The notes beneath the pieces are model-generated. The model saw nothing but the letters and a program-made list of their open reading frames with translations, had not been told where the DNA came from and made no database searches. From Lachnospiraceae bacterium (lineage in GTDB: Bacteria; Bacillota; Clostridia; Lachnospirales; Lachnospiraceae), in NCBI GenBank assembly GCA_022774705.1, contig JALFLM010000197.1:1-32047 (forward strand): DNA of 32,047 nucleotides, written 5' to 3'. The first letter of the stretch is position 1. Every line of letters begins with the position of its first letter. This document shows positions 24,074 through 32,047 of this stretch, one piece after another. Position numbers and translations under genes: made by a program.

Positions 24074-24833
24074 GAAGTCTCAGAACATCTGCTTCAATCC
24101 GCTTCATTTTTTTCGCGGTATCTTCATTTGTGCAGGGGATCCGGGCAGCGATGCGGGGAATATAATTCTTTTCCCTGATAATCTGCAGTGTTTCTGTGAA
24201 ATTGATGTCATAAATATAGGCAATATAGGAAACCCAGTAGTCCATGGCTGTTTTCCTGTCCGGAGAATAGATGGAATGCCCTTCACAGGCTGTCTGAAAG
24301 ACCACATCACTGATGGGTTCCCGCCCGGCCTCTTCCGCCGTTTTATTCAGCAGCACCTCAATGGAATCTTCCAGCTTTACCCGGCAGTTATCCAGCTTGT
24401 CCGAATCCCGGATCAGTCTGGCGTGAAGCAGCGTACGCTCGTCATCAATCCCCTCCAGTTTGAAATCGGAATGTCTGGCAATGGCCGTGCGAATCAGATC
24501 ATCGAAACGGTCATCTTCCATGAACCGACGGATCATCCCCTCCTCAAACAGGATATGAACACCTTCCGCCGCATGATCCATGGTGGCCGGTTCAAAACTG
24601 TCGTAACGTCTCAGCTGCTCAAATCTGCCGATATCATGAAGCAATGCGATCATCATGGCAAGTTCCACATCTTCTTCGGAAAGTCCCATGCGGACCGCAA
24701 TCTCCCGGCTGCAGTCAACCACACAGTAGGTATGTGTGATTTTTAAGCGGATTTTATCATCTTCCCTGTCATAATGATCCAGATACTCCTCAAACACCTG
24801 TCTGGCATGCATAAAATCAATATTATTGCTCAT
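24063..24833 (-). CDS. HD-domain phosphohydrolase
   Basis: The 256-aa protein carries an HD-type metal site: His34 (ITHTYCV), His66-Asp67 (LLHDIGRFEQ), His87 (DHAAEG), His121 (ARHSDF) and Asp145 (RDSDKLDN). HD enzymes hydrolyse nucleotides or phosphodiesters; the extra His87 and His121 resemble HD-GYP-like or two-metal variants, but no GYP motif is present. AAGGAG lies 10 bases before the ATG. The start overlaps the end of the carboxypeptidase gene by 11 bases, so the two are coupled. Substrate unknown. Confidence 0.88.
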   Translation of the reverse strand: MSNNIDFMHARQVFEEYLDHYDREDDKIRLKITHTYCVVDCSREIAVRMGLSEEDVELAMMIALLHDIGRFEQLRRYDSFEPATMDHAAEGVHILFEEGMIRRFMEDDRFDDLIRTAIARHSDFKLEGIDDERTLLHARLIRDSDKLDNCRVKLEDSIEVLLNKTAEEAGREPISDVVFQTACEGHSIYSPDRKTAMDYWVSYIAYIYDINFTETLQIIREKNYIPRIAARIPCTNEDTAKKMKRIEADVLRLLDF

Positions 24834-26226
24834 TTTCCATCTTCTCCTTTCTATAACGGCGCAGGGTTGCAGCGGTCAGAATCAGCCCGGTTATCAGCAC
24901 CAGAACGATGCCTGCCATGCACAGGCAGAATATCTGAAGTTCCTGGCGATAATCCGCATCTGCCGGCTTCTCCTTTTCAGAGGAATTCTCCTGCTCAACG
25001 GAATTATCCTGAAGCCGGGATCCCACCTGCATCCTGTTCTCTGTCAGACGGAGTCTTGCTGTACCCAGCTTCATCCCTTCAAACTGATAGACTGCTTCCG
25101 CAAAACATCCATCCTCTTCTTCCTTTGGATCCAGATACCGCAGTACCGTTTCCAGATCGGACATGGTCATCCCTTTGGGAAGAATCACGGAACTGCTGTC
25201 CACTTTTTCCAGAGTAAAATTCCTGCTCACCTGAATCTGATTCAGCGCAAAACTGCCTGTGGTCAGTCTGCTGTTGTCTTTTTCCGCTTCATTTTCCGTC
25301 AAAACCCGGAAATTTTCAAAGCCGTAATCGAACAGTGCCCTGGTGGAGCGGTACTGTTCCCCTTTTTCACACTGCATCACGCAGGCAATCAGATTGACAC
25401 CATCCTTCTGTGCATAGGTGATCAGAGTATATCCCGAAGCACTGGTAAAGCCGGTTTTTCCGGCTTTGCAGTACGGATAGTAAAACTCCGAACCCTGTTT
25501 CAGCATTTCATGGCGCATCTCCACATATCTGGCACCATGAGTATTGGTGGCAGGAATTGTATAGGAAGTTGATCCGGCTATCTGAAGAAATTCCTCATGC
25601 TGAATGCAGGCTCTCATAATCATGGCCATGTCATAGGGCGTTGTGTAGTGATTTTCATCGGCAAGTCCGCTGGGGTTCGTAAAATGAGTATGGGTGGCAC
25701 CGGCCTGCTCAGCCCTTCTGTTCATGATTTTCGCAAAATCAGCAATCGTCCCGGAATTGTGAACAGCCAGCGCATTGGCCGCATCATTGGCCGATTTCAG
25801 AAGCAGGCCGTTCAGACAATCTTCCACAGACATCTTTTCGCCCTCAGAAGGATCGATCGATACATATCCATCAGGGAGCGGATCCAGTGCCTCTCCCTCA
25901 AACACCAGCGTATCGGAAAGAGCACAGTTTTCAATGGTAATCAATGCGGTCAGAATCTTGGTAATACTGGCAGGATAACGTTTGCTGTCTGCGTTTTTGG
26001 CATAAAGAACCGTACCGCTGCCCGCCTCAATCAGCACAGCCGCCCCGGCGCTGATCCGGGGAGCCTCGGGCCAGTCTGCTGCCGTTACGTATTCCTCATC
26101 AGAAAGCCTGGGATTTTCCTCTGCCGCTGCCCGAACAGAACTTCCCGGAAAAAATGAAAGGGAAATCAGCAGAAAACATAACGAAATACAGATCTTCCCT
26201 TTCAGAAATTCATACATCCTGAACAT
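24823..26226 (-). CDS. D-alanyl-D-alanine carboxypeptidase (DacA/DacF type, S11)
   Basis: The 467-aa protein has a signal peptide (about 8-34), the S11 triad SITK (Ser87, Lys90), SAN (145-147) and KTG (257-259), a C-terminal beta domain, a charged stretch and a C-terminal membrane helix (about 435-458) with a basic end. It trims the terminal D-Ala from peptidoglycan stem peptides outside the membrane. A transmembrane anchor takes the place of the amphipathic helix of classic DacA. The frame runs up to 26331, but GGAT with good spacing precedes the ATG at 26226, and only this start gives a sensible signal peptide. Confidence 0.93.
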   Translation of the reverse strand: MFRMYEFLKGKICISLCFLLISLSFFPGSSVRAAAEENPRLSDEEYVTAADWPEAPRISAGAAVLIEAGSGTVLYAKNADSKRYPASITKILTALITIENCALSDTLVFEGEALDPLPDGYVSIDPSEGEKMSVEDCLNGLLLKSANDAANALAVHNSGTIADFAKIMNRRAEQAGATHTHFTNPSGLADENHYTTPYDMAMIMRACIQHEEFLQIAGSTSYTIPATNTHGARYVEMRHEMLKQGSEFYYPYCKAGKTGFTSASGYTLITYAQKDGVNLIACVMQCEKGEQYRSTRALFDYGFENFRVLTENEAEKDNSRLTTGSFALNQIQVSRNFTLEKVDSSSVILPKGMTMSDLETVLRYLDPKEEEDGCFAEAVYQFEGMKLGTARLRLTENRMQVGSRLQDNSVEQENSSEKEKPADADYRQELQIFCLCMAGIVLVLITGLILTAATLRRYRKEKMENEQ

Positions 26227-26264
26227 AAAAATATCCTTTCTGTCATTAATCTGAAGATAACTGT

Positions 26265-26347
26265 CCCAACCGGCAGATATATCCGGCTCAAACCAGTTAC
26301 AAAAAAAGAACCCAACCGGACATATCTTCACGACACACCCGGTTGGT
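26265..26347. repeat. Three copies of CCAACCGG/CCGGTTGG before the carboxypeptidase gene
   Basis: Forward-strand CCCAACCGG occurs at 26265-26273 and 26311-26319, and its complement CCGGTTGG at 26339-26346. The two direct copies share extra flanking bases (ATAT nearby), so a small duplication is likely. The inverted copy can pair with either. Confidence 0.6.
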
Positions 26348-26349
26348 TT
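26301..26349 (-). terminator. Intrinsic terminator after the LCP gene
   Basis: On the minus strand ACCAACCGG (26339-26347) pairs with CCGGTTGGGT (26310-26319) with one bulged base, and a run of T interrupted by one C follows. It lies about 50 bases after the stop. Confidence 0.75.
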
Positions 26350-26396
26350 CCGTTCAGAAATTCACATATTCTGTGATCCTGTCTGTTTCATCCGCT

Positions 26397-27899
26397 CTAC
26401 TGCGCAACATCAGCCTCGCTGATCTTTCCGCCGCTCATAACAGTCTCCATCAGACTCTTTGCATGAGCAATGGAAGAATCTGACAGATTGGCAACATACA
26501 GGCTCTTACCCGTATAGGAATAGCAGTATTCTCTGCTTCCTGCAGCTGTAATCGCATAGGAATACATCTCCCATTCTCTGGAATCCTCCAGCTGCATCTT
26601 CACAAGTGCATAAATGGAATCTGTGGGAAGATTGGTCTGAACCTGATCCGAAATCTCAGTCATAATACTGCTGAAACCGGTCAGGATCGCAGGAGAAGTA
26701 CACTTCTTGATAATCCCCTTGATTACTTCCATCTGATCCTTACCACGCTGATTATCACCCTCTGCAAAAGAATAGCGCTCTCTGGAGAAAGCAAGAGCCT
26801 GCTTGCCGTTCAGATGGTTGTATCCCTTTGAAAAATGGAACTGTTCTCCCAGATTGCCGCCACTGGTGAAATCATATTTGGAATAAACATCCACGCCGCC
26901 AAGGGCATCCACAATGTTGATGACCGAATTGAAATTCACTCTGGCATAATAATTGATATCAATGTCATAAATCGAATTGATGGTATCAATGGATTTATTC
27001 ACACCGTAAAGTCCTGCATGTGTCAGCTTATCCTTCTGACTGCCGGAAATTCCCGGAATGATCACATAGCCGTCACGGGGAGTGGTAACCATCAGAATCT
27101 GTCTCGTCTGCGGATTCGCGATCAGCAGAATATTTACATCAGAACGGCTTCTTGTGGTGATATCACCATATGTATCGATACCGCTGACATAAGCAATAAA
27201 AGGATCCTTCGTAATATCAAAGTCCTCAGACACATTCGCCTCCAGAGGAGTCTCCGCCTCCATCTCGAATTCCAGAGTCTCGATCACACGGATCTCATCG
27301 GAAAAACGGTACTCTTCCTCTTCCATGGTCAGATCATCAATCATATCAAGATAAGAAGAATTAAGCACCATGGCATCGATCTGTCCGCTCATCAGTGCAG
27401 GATATAAAGCTCCGTAATCATCATAGGCAGCCAGATTCAGTTCCGTATCCAGCATCTCCTTCAGCTTGTCCGCTGCCTTGCCCATCAGTTCCACATCATC
27501 GGCATACTGAATCCCCCATGAACTGCTCTTAAGATCATTGAGAGTCTGAGCCGGACTGTCTTTTTTCACAACGACAAGAACCTGATTTTTCTCAATTGAT
27601 GACGTTCTGGTAATGTCTTTCAGGGTACTGCCTACTTCACCTATATAGCGTACTCCGAATACAAGTATCACAATAACCAGAACCGAAAGAAGCTTTCCGA
27701 CCCACTGAGCTTTGTTAAAAAACTGTGTTACAAAAGCAATGAAAAACAGTAATGCCAGAACCACGGTAATCGCAGCCCAGTATTTCGTGGGAAGAAATCC
27801 CATGTCAAATATCTGCATGGACAGAATACCGCTCAAAACAAGCTGTACAACTGCCAGGATGATTCCCACAATCTTTGGAATTGACAATTTCTTTTTCAT
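26397..27899 (-). CDS. LytR-CpsA-Psr (LCP) family protein with inserted solute-binding-like domain
   Basis: The 500-aa protein has three N-terminal membrane helices (about 8-28, 40-60, 68-86), then an extracellular part. About 105-225 resembles a type-2 periplasmic binding fold (VLVVVKKDSPAQTLNDLKSS, ALYPALMSGQIDAMVLNSSY). About 235-400 is the LCP domain (FIAYVSGIDTYG, SRSDVNILL, TPRDGYV at 273-279, INIVDALGGVDV, ALAFSRERYSFAEGDNQRG). LCP enzymes attach teichoic acid or other glycopolymers to peptidoglycan from undecaprenyl carriers. The inserted domain may sense or present a ligand; that is inference. A good promoter lies upstream. Confidence 0.93.
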   Translation of the reverse strand: MKKKLSIPKIVGIILAVVQLVLSGILSMQIFDMGFLPTKYWAAITVVLALLFFIAFVTQFFNKAQWVGKLLSVLVIVILVFGVRYIGEVGSTLKDITRTSSIEKNQVLVVVKKDSPAQTLNDLKSSSWGIQYADDVELMGKAADKLKEMLDTELNLAAYDDYGALYPALMSGQIDAMVLNSSYLDMIDDLTMEEEEYRFSDEIRVIETLEFEMEAETPLEANVSEDFDITKDPFIAYVSGIDTYGDITTRSRSDVNILLIANPQTRQILMVTTPRDGYVIIPGISGSQKDKLTHAGLYGVNKSIDTINSIYDIDINYYARVNFNSVINIVDALGGVDVYSKYDFTSGGNLGEQFHFSKGYNHLNGKQALAFSRERYSFAEGDNQRGKDQMEVIKGIIKKCTSPAILTGFSSIMTEISDQVQTNLPTDSIYALVKMQLEDSREWEMYSYAITAAGSREYCYSYTGKSLYVANLSDSSIAHAKSLMETVMSGGKISEADVAQ

Positions 27900-27977
27900 A
27901 AATCCTATCCTTCTTTTTATAGATTTACAGCCGTCCGCCTCATCCGCAGGTCAGTCTGCATTTATGAATACTTTTGT

Positions 27978-28006
27978 ATTCTACCACGGATTGTTCTGTA
28001 ATACAA
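27978..28006 (-). promoter_or_regulatory. Promoter of the LCP gene
   Basis: TTGTAT (28001-28006), 17 bases, TAGAAT (27978-27983) on the minus strand. No terminator for the nitrogenase-like genes is visible in this 129-base gap, so readthrough into the LCP gene is possible. Confidence 0.65.
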
Positions 28007-28028
28007 AGGAATTTCTATTAAAAAAGTG

Positions 28029-29165
28029 TTAATAATCCAGAATTTTTACCAGATCCGGTATTTTTCGCCGGAAAATCCTGCCGGAAAATGCCTCATGGGG
28101 CAATTCGTAAAAGGCGGCATCCTCCGGACAGATGGGCCGGTACATGGGATCGGCTATGATCGCAGGCATGTTTTTCAGCAGGTTCTCCTGTTCATCCTCA
28201 TAAGCGGCCTGTTCATCGCCCTGAACAAACAGCATATGGTCTGCTTCCAGCGGGCAGATTACTTTCACTGTTCTGTCCCGGCTCATGGAGATTGCGGCTG
28301 CCAGAGAAGCCGAGGTCACCGCCTCTCCTATAACAGCAATTTCCGCCTCTTCAGCCACCGGTCGTTTCCTGCAGGAAAAAATATTTTCTCCCGTTTCAGC
28401 AGCCTGTTTCATATCTTCCGCAATCACCTTTGCGAAGGGACCCACAGGGGTTCCCACAACGTAGGGTGTCCCGAATTTTTCCCGGAGTACCCGGGCTGCG
28501 GGAAGTCCCACCGAGGAAACCACCAGATTAACACCGGCCTGCCCGGCCTTCTCCAGATCAGCCAGACTGCTTCCCATGGCAAAGCAGCTGATCAGTTCAA
28601 AACCGTTGTCCTTCAGAAAATCCTTCATGGAATCCACTGTACTGTTAACGGAAAAGTCAAGGGGCGTTACGCCCAGGAGATTGACGCCGGAAGAATGTGC
28701 CTTTTCTCCCTTTTCCGGTCCCTTCGCATAATAATCCGCAATTTTTTCCAGCGCCATCCCGGCTCCCGCCACATAGGAATGGGTTCCGCTGGTAGGAAAA
28801 TAAAATGCAGGAATTCCGGTTCGTTTCGTAATCACTGAAGCAATCGCATCAAAATCGGTTCCGTTAAGCATAGGAACAGGTGTACGTGCGAGACCGATAA
28901 ATGCGGGAGAAAGCTGCCCGGCAGCCGTAACCACATCATCGATCAGTTTTTCATCATTTCCCATAATGGCATCGATCTCAGCCAGACCGGAAATGAAAAT
29001 CAGGCTGTCCATATCGTACCAGCGCGGTTCATCATGGGTATTATAGGTGGAATTGCAGCCGGAGGGATCATGCATGACCACCATGCCGCCCAGCTCATAC
29101 AAAGCCGAACAGACTCCCGAAACATCCGCTGTATAAGTAGAAATAATCCTTGCAATCTGTTTCAT
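28029..29165 (-). CDS. Nitrogenase component-1-like protein (PF00148), subunit B
   Basis: The 378-aa protein has the oxidoreductase/nitrogenase component 1 pattern: ADVSGVCSALYELGGMVVMH, DPSGCNSTYNTHDEPRW, FISGLAEIDAIMGNDEKLIDDV, then ARTPVPMLNGTDFDAIASVI. Cys19 and Cys37 sit where NifD and NifK place their first two P-cluster cysteines; the third position, in the ART-PVP segment, has no Cys. It is about 100 residues shorter than NifD or NifK. The ATG overlaps the stop of the partner gene by four bases, so the two subunits are probably made in equal amounts. It is last in the run hypE-nifH-like-A-B. Substrate unknown; function by family only. Confidence 0.85.
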   Translation of the reverse strand: MKQIARIISTYTADVSGVCSALYELGGMVVMHDPSGCNSTYNTHDEPRWYDMDSLIFISGLAEIDAIMGNDEKLIDDVVTAAGQLSPAFIGLARTPVPMLNGTDFDAIASVITKRTGIPAFYFPTSGTHSYVAGAGMALEKIADYYAKGPEKGEKAHSSGVNLLGVTPLDFSVNSTVDSMKDFLKDNGFELISCFAMGSSLADLEKAGQAGVNLVVSSVGLPAARVLREKFGTPYVVGTPVGPFAKVIAEDMKQAAETGENIFSCRKRPVAEEAEIAVIGEAVTSASLAAAISMSRDRTVKVICPLEADHMLFVQGDEQAAYEDEQENLLKNMPAIIADPMYRPICPEDAAFYELPHEAFSGRIFRRKIPDLVKILDY

Positions 29166-30490
29166 ATGCAGCTCTCACACCCCAATCCTTTTCTGATAAT
29201 CAGATTCTCCGTATTTTTTTCATGAAGATATGCCTCCGTCATCAGCTCCGCCATGCGGCAGATACCTGAAAAACCGTAAAGACCGCCGCCTTCCACCATA
29301 TTTACAAAATACGGCGTACCTGTAAAATAAGCCGCCTTCTGACCGACAGCCAGCACTTTTTCATCATATTTCCTGGGAAGCACCCGCATTTTAACATGAA
29401 TCGTTGCGTAGATCATCAGCTGCGGCGCATGTTCGCAGAGCCACTGAAAATCCTGCTCCTCCTCCGATATAAAACTGTCCGCATAGATCCGGATCACATG
29501 GAAACCGTGTTCCAGAAGAAGCCTTGCCAGCCCCAGCGGGCGGGGAATCGCCGTGTAATCAATGGCGATGGGTGTCTGCCCGATGATCTGTTTTGCTTTT
29601 TCCAGTGCCTTCTCGCAATCTCTGATCCGCTCATCCGCCCGGATGCGGGGCACCTCAAGTTCATCCGCCAGTGTATTGAGGCAATCTGTAATCTCTTCAT
29701 AGCCGAAGCACTGGGGCAGATACAGATGCTTCATGCCCAGACGCTCTTTCAGAACATCAGCGGGCATTTTCCCGATAGGAAGCAGACTCAGATTCAGATA
29801 GCTTTCCGACATGGAAAGATATTCATCAAATGTACTGCATGCCGTGATCTGTTTCAGACAGCATCCAGCTGCTTCTGTCAGTTCCACCAGCTCGCAGTCC
29901 GGGTCGATTTTCATGGTACTGCCGATAATATTGACCGATTTTCTGTCCAGAGGACGTTTTTCCAGACAGGAATACAGTTCCCTGCGCAGACGCTGATCCG
30001 GTGTGATCCCTGCCTTCTGAAGAATGCAGTCCATATATCCTTCCACAAAATGAATCTCAGGATACCGGCTGCGCAGGACCCGGTACACCATGGGAATATC
30101 ACATCCCATAAACCGGTGGACACAGCTGGGAAACAAGATAACTGCCGGAGGTTTTTCCGGCAGCTTTTCCAGAATATCCGTCACGCCATCGATGATCAGA
30201 TCCTCCATATCACCTTCCAGTATGTTGTCTTCCTTTACCGTAATCGTGGAAAACCGGTGGGAAGCATTCATCTCCGCCGCAGTCAGAACCACGCCCCGGT
30301 TGCAGTTGCCGGTACATACATAAATCTGATGTGCGCCGGGAATCAGCATACCGATATGTACAATATTCCATGTTCCGTGAGCCGGAGAATTGTATTCCAG
30401 CTGTGACGGAAAAGGAACGGGAAAGGCAGCTTCCGTCACCGGCATGGCCGCACCGGAAGAATCCACCTTTCCATGAATCATTTTCAGCAT
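29162..30490 (-). CDS. Nitrogenase component-1-like protein (PF00148), subunit A
   Basis: The 442-aa protein is a divergent NifD/NifK/NifE-like subunit. Candidate cluster ligands are Cys59 and Cys63 (IYVCTGNCNRG), Cys123 and Cys130 (FPSCVHRFMGCD). It ends with CESCI, a CxxC motif at the C-terminus not found in classical subunits. A frame eight codons longer overlaps the NifH-like gene, but GGAG lies 8 bases before the ATG at 30490, five bases after that gene's stop. Together with subunit B it would form the catalytic component fed by the NifH-like protein. The NifD residues that hold FeMo-co (Cys275, His442) have no obvious counterpart by eye. Confidence 0.85.
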   Translation of the reverse strand: MLKMIHGKVDSSGAAMPVTEAAFPVPFPSQLEYNSPAHGTWNIVHIGMLIPGAHQIYVCTGNCNRGVVLTAAEMNASHRFSTITVKEDNILEGDMEDLIIDGVTDILEKLPEKPPAVILFPSCVHRFMGCDIPMVYRVLRSRYPEIHFVEGYMDCILQKAGITPDQRLRRELYSCLEKRPLDRKSVNIIGSTMKIDPDCELVELTEAAGCCLKQITACSTFDEYLSMSESYLNLSLLPIGKMPADVLKERLGMKHLYLPQCFGYEEITDCLNTLADELEVPRIRADERIRDCEKALEKAKQIIGQTPIAIDYTAIPRPLGLARLLLEHGFHVIRIYADSFISEEEQDFQWLCEHAPQLMIYATIHVKMRVLPRKYDEKVLAVGQKAAYFTGTPYFVNMVEGGGLYGFSGICRMAELMTEAYLHEKNTENLIIRKGLGCESCI

Positions 30491-30495
30491 ATATT

Positions 30496-31269
30496 CTACT
30501 CCAATCCGTTCCATTCAATACCGCAGGCCCGGGCCACCTGTCCGGCCAGCCTGCGGTATTCCGATGCCATGGTACTGTCGGGAAATGCCTCCAGTACCGT
30601 CTGCTGCCGCTCCTCTGCTTCCAGCACCAGATCGCTGCGGTTCAGCGAACCGATGATGGAACTGCGCACATCATCCGCCAGCTCCTGCACTTTCTCTTCT
30701 TCATTTTTCACATTTCTCCGGTTCAGGATCAGGCCGCCCAGACGGGCATAGCCTCTTTCCCGGAAATTTTCCACAGCCACAGCAATATTGGCGGCTGCGT
30801 GGATGGACATATTTTCCCCGGAGGTGATGATAAACACCTGATCGGCATATCCGCCGCGCATGGGCATGGAAAAACCGCCGCAGACCACATCCCCCAGAAC
30901 GTCGTAAATTACCACGTCCGGCTGATAGACATCATAAGCTCCTTTTTCCTTCAGTTTATCCAGCGCCGTAATAATACCTCTGCCGGCGCAGCCCAGTCCC
31001 GGCGTGGGACCGCCTGCCTCCACACAGAGAACGCCGCCGAAGCCCGTTTTCACCATATCCTCCAGGGTAAAATCGTTTTTCCGGGTTCTCACCAGCTCCA
31101 GCACCGTGGGAACCGGCTCCCCGTGGCGGAGATTGACAGTGGAATCGGCCTTCGGATCACAGCCGATCTGCATCACCTTAAGTCCCTGCTCGCAGAAAGC
31201 TGCCGCCAGATTGGAGACTGTGGTGGACTTTCCGATACCACCCTTTCCATAAACAGCAATTTTAATCAT
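30496..31269 (-). CDS. NifH-like Fe protein (nitrogenase reductase family)
   Basis: The 257-aa protein has all the marks of a working NifH/BchL/CfbC-type ATPase: P-loop GKGGIGKST at 8-16, GCDPKADST at 36-44, GLGCAGRGI at 91-99 with cluster ligand Cys94, and [16 protein letters not shown] with Cys130. The dimer would hold one [4Fe-4S] cluster and pass electrons to the component-1 pair with ATP hydrolysis. Arg97 lies where ADP-ribosylation occurs in nitrogenase. It is shorter than NifH (about 290) at the C-terminus. GGAG lies 8 bases before the ATG; hypE ends 18 bases upstream. Confidence 0.93.
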   Translation of the reverse strand: MIKIAVYGKGGIGKSTTVSNLAAAFCEQGLKVMQIGCDPKADSTVNLRHGEPVPTVLELVRTRKNDFTLEDMVKTGFGGVLCVEAGGPTPGLGCAGRGIITALDKLKEKGAYDVYQPDVVIYDVLGDVVCGGFSMPMRGGYADQVFIITSGENMSIHAAANIAVAVENFRERGYARLGGLILNRRNVKNEEEKVQELADDVRSSIIGSLNRSDLVLEAEERQQTVLEAFPDSTMASEYRRLAGQVARACGIEWNGLE

Positions 31270-31287
31270 ATCGTTTTCTCCAGTAGG

Positions 31288-32047
31288 TTAGCATATCCTG
31301 GGTAACAGTTCGCCTCCGGGGGGCGGGAGGAGGGTTTCTGCTCCGATTTCTGTTTTCATGATGACGCGGCCGGGCATTTCTTCTGTTACTTCGCCGATGA
31401 TGGCGGCGTTGGAGGAGTATTTGCCTTTGCGCAGTGTTTCCAGCAGGGCCGGTGCTTCTTCTTTGGGCGCGAAAATGACAAGCCGTCCTTCGCAGGCCAG
31501 ATACAGCGGCTCCAGTCCCAGCATGCCGCAGACTCCTTTCACGCCGTCTGCTACGGGGATATCTGCTGCGTTGAGGCGGATGCCTACATGACTCTGCTCT
31601 GCGATTTCATATAAGACCGTTCCCACACCGCCCCGTGTGGCGTCACGGATAACATGGATGTTCTTTGTGGTATCCAGCATGGATTTGACAGTTCCCCACA
31701 GAGGTGCACAGTCACTGGTTACATCCGCATCGATGCCGAATTCATTTCTTGCCAGCAGGATGGTACAGCCGTGACGGCCCACATCACCGGAAACGATGAC
31801 CGCATCGCCGGGTTTTGCTTTGAAGCCGGAGGTTTCCACATCCTCCAGAATCCGGCCGATACCGGTGGTAGTGATAAATACGCCGTCCACCTGACCTTTG
31901 CCGGCAACCTTTGTATCGCCGGCCACGATCTTTACGCCGGCCTCATTTGCCGTCTTTTCCATGGCTGCGGCAATTTCTTCCAGCTTTTCCATGGGAAATC
32001 CTTCTTCAATGACAAATGCACAGGAAAGATAAAGCGGTTTTGCGCCC
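31288..32047 (-). CDS. hypE: HypE, [NiFe]-hydrogenase cyanide-ligand maturation protein (5' end beyond window)
   Basis: The frame is open to the window edge (253 codons seen), beginning inside the protein with GAKPLYLSCAFVIEEGFP. It has the AIR-synthase-like ATP fold (VKIVAGDTKV, ITTTGIGR, SGDVGRHG, RDATRGGVGTVLYEIAE) and the C-terminal PRIC motif, whose last Cys receives a carbamoyl group from HypF and is dehydrated to thiocyanate for the Fe-CN ligands. Upstream genes outside the window are expected to include other hyp genes. Its stop is 18 bases before the NifH-like gene, so they are probably cotranscribed. Confidence 0.94.
   Translation of the reverse strand, partial: GAKPLYLSCAFVIEEGFPMEKLEEIAAAMEKTANEAGVKIVAGDTKVAGKGQVDGVFITTTGIGRILEDVETSGFKAKPGDAVIVSGDVGRHGCTILLARNEFGIDADVTSDCAPLWGTVKSMLDTTKNIHVIRDATRGGVGTVLYEIAEQSHVGIRLNAADIPVADGVKGVCGMLGLEPLYLACEGRLVIFAPKEEAPALLETLRKGKYSSNAAIIGEVTEEMPGRVIMKTEIGAETLLPPPGGELLPRIC

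Noticed and set aside
28029-31269. Classical nitrogen fixation (nifHDK)
   Set aside because: The component-1-like proteins are too short and divergent, cluster cysteines are incomplete, and no nifB, nifE or nifN is in the window.
1-32047. tRNA, rRNA, CRISPR, transposase or integrase
   Set aside because: None was seen on reading both strands; a covariance-model scan would be needed to exclude small RNAs.

Overview
The window looks like chromosome from a spore-forming anaerobic Firmicute of class Clostridia, most likely a Lachnospiraceae. The grounds are a full spoIIIA operon and spoIVB, the gene order nusB-xseA-xseB-ispA-dxs-tlyA-nadK-argR-recN-spoIVB, GGAGG-type ribosome sites, moderate GC, and relatives of small proteins I associate with gut Lachnospiraceae. 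Nearly all genes lie on the minus strand; one MATE transporter is on the plus strand. I saw no rRNA, tRNA, CRISPR array, insertion sequence or prophage gene.

Layout from left to right. 1-846 is the 5' part of a gene that fuses a NifX/NifB-type cofactor-binding domain, a Cys/His-rich metal linker and a SlyD-type FKBP isomerase; it runs off the left edge. 999-1390 is the relic of a Fic/death-on-curing gene with its catalytic core deleted. 1442-12136 is a housekeeping block: spoIVB, recN, argR, nadK, tlyA, dxs, ispA, xseB, xseA, nusB and an Asp23 gene. recN has its own promoter with two LexA-like boxes placed over the argR terminator. 12268-17138 is spoIIIAH to spoIIIAA (transcribed AA to AH), the mother-cell channel for engulfed forespores, with a candidate sigma-E promoter. 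17220-19376 is a three-gene unit of unknown role: a Cys-rich mini-protein, an 89-aa protein and a Sel1/TPR protein. 19544-20905 is a MATE exporter. 21004-23958 is an ABC importer of the TrpX-like (PF04392) class. 24063-27899 holds an HD-domain hydrolase, a D,D-carboxypeptidase and a LytR-CpsA-Psr protein with an inserted solute-binding-like domain.

28029-32047 is the most unusual region: hypE (cut by the right edge), a NifH-like Fe protein and two divergent nitrogenase component-1-like proteins, in one tight run. It has no nifB/E/N of its own in the window, and the component-1 proteins are short and carry few candidate cluster cysteines. This argues against classical N2 fixation and for an uncharacterised nitrogenase-like reductase. 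The NifX-SlyD fusion at the other end and hypE share a metal-cofactor theme with it, since SlyD assists nickel delivery to [NiFe]-hydrogenase in other bacteria, but a functional link is only inference.

Several promoters with near-consensus -35/-10 boxes and 16-17 base spacing, and several strong intrinsic terminators, divide the window into transcription units. Where the longest open frame did not have the best ribosome site, a later start was chosen and the reason is given.
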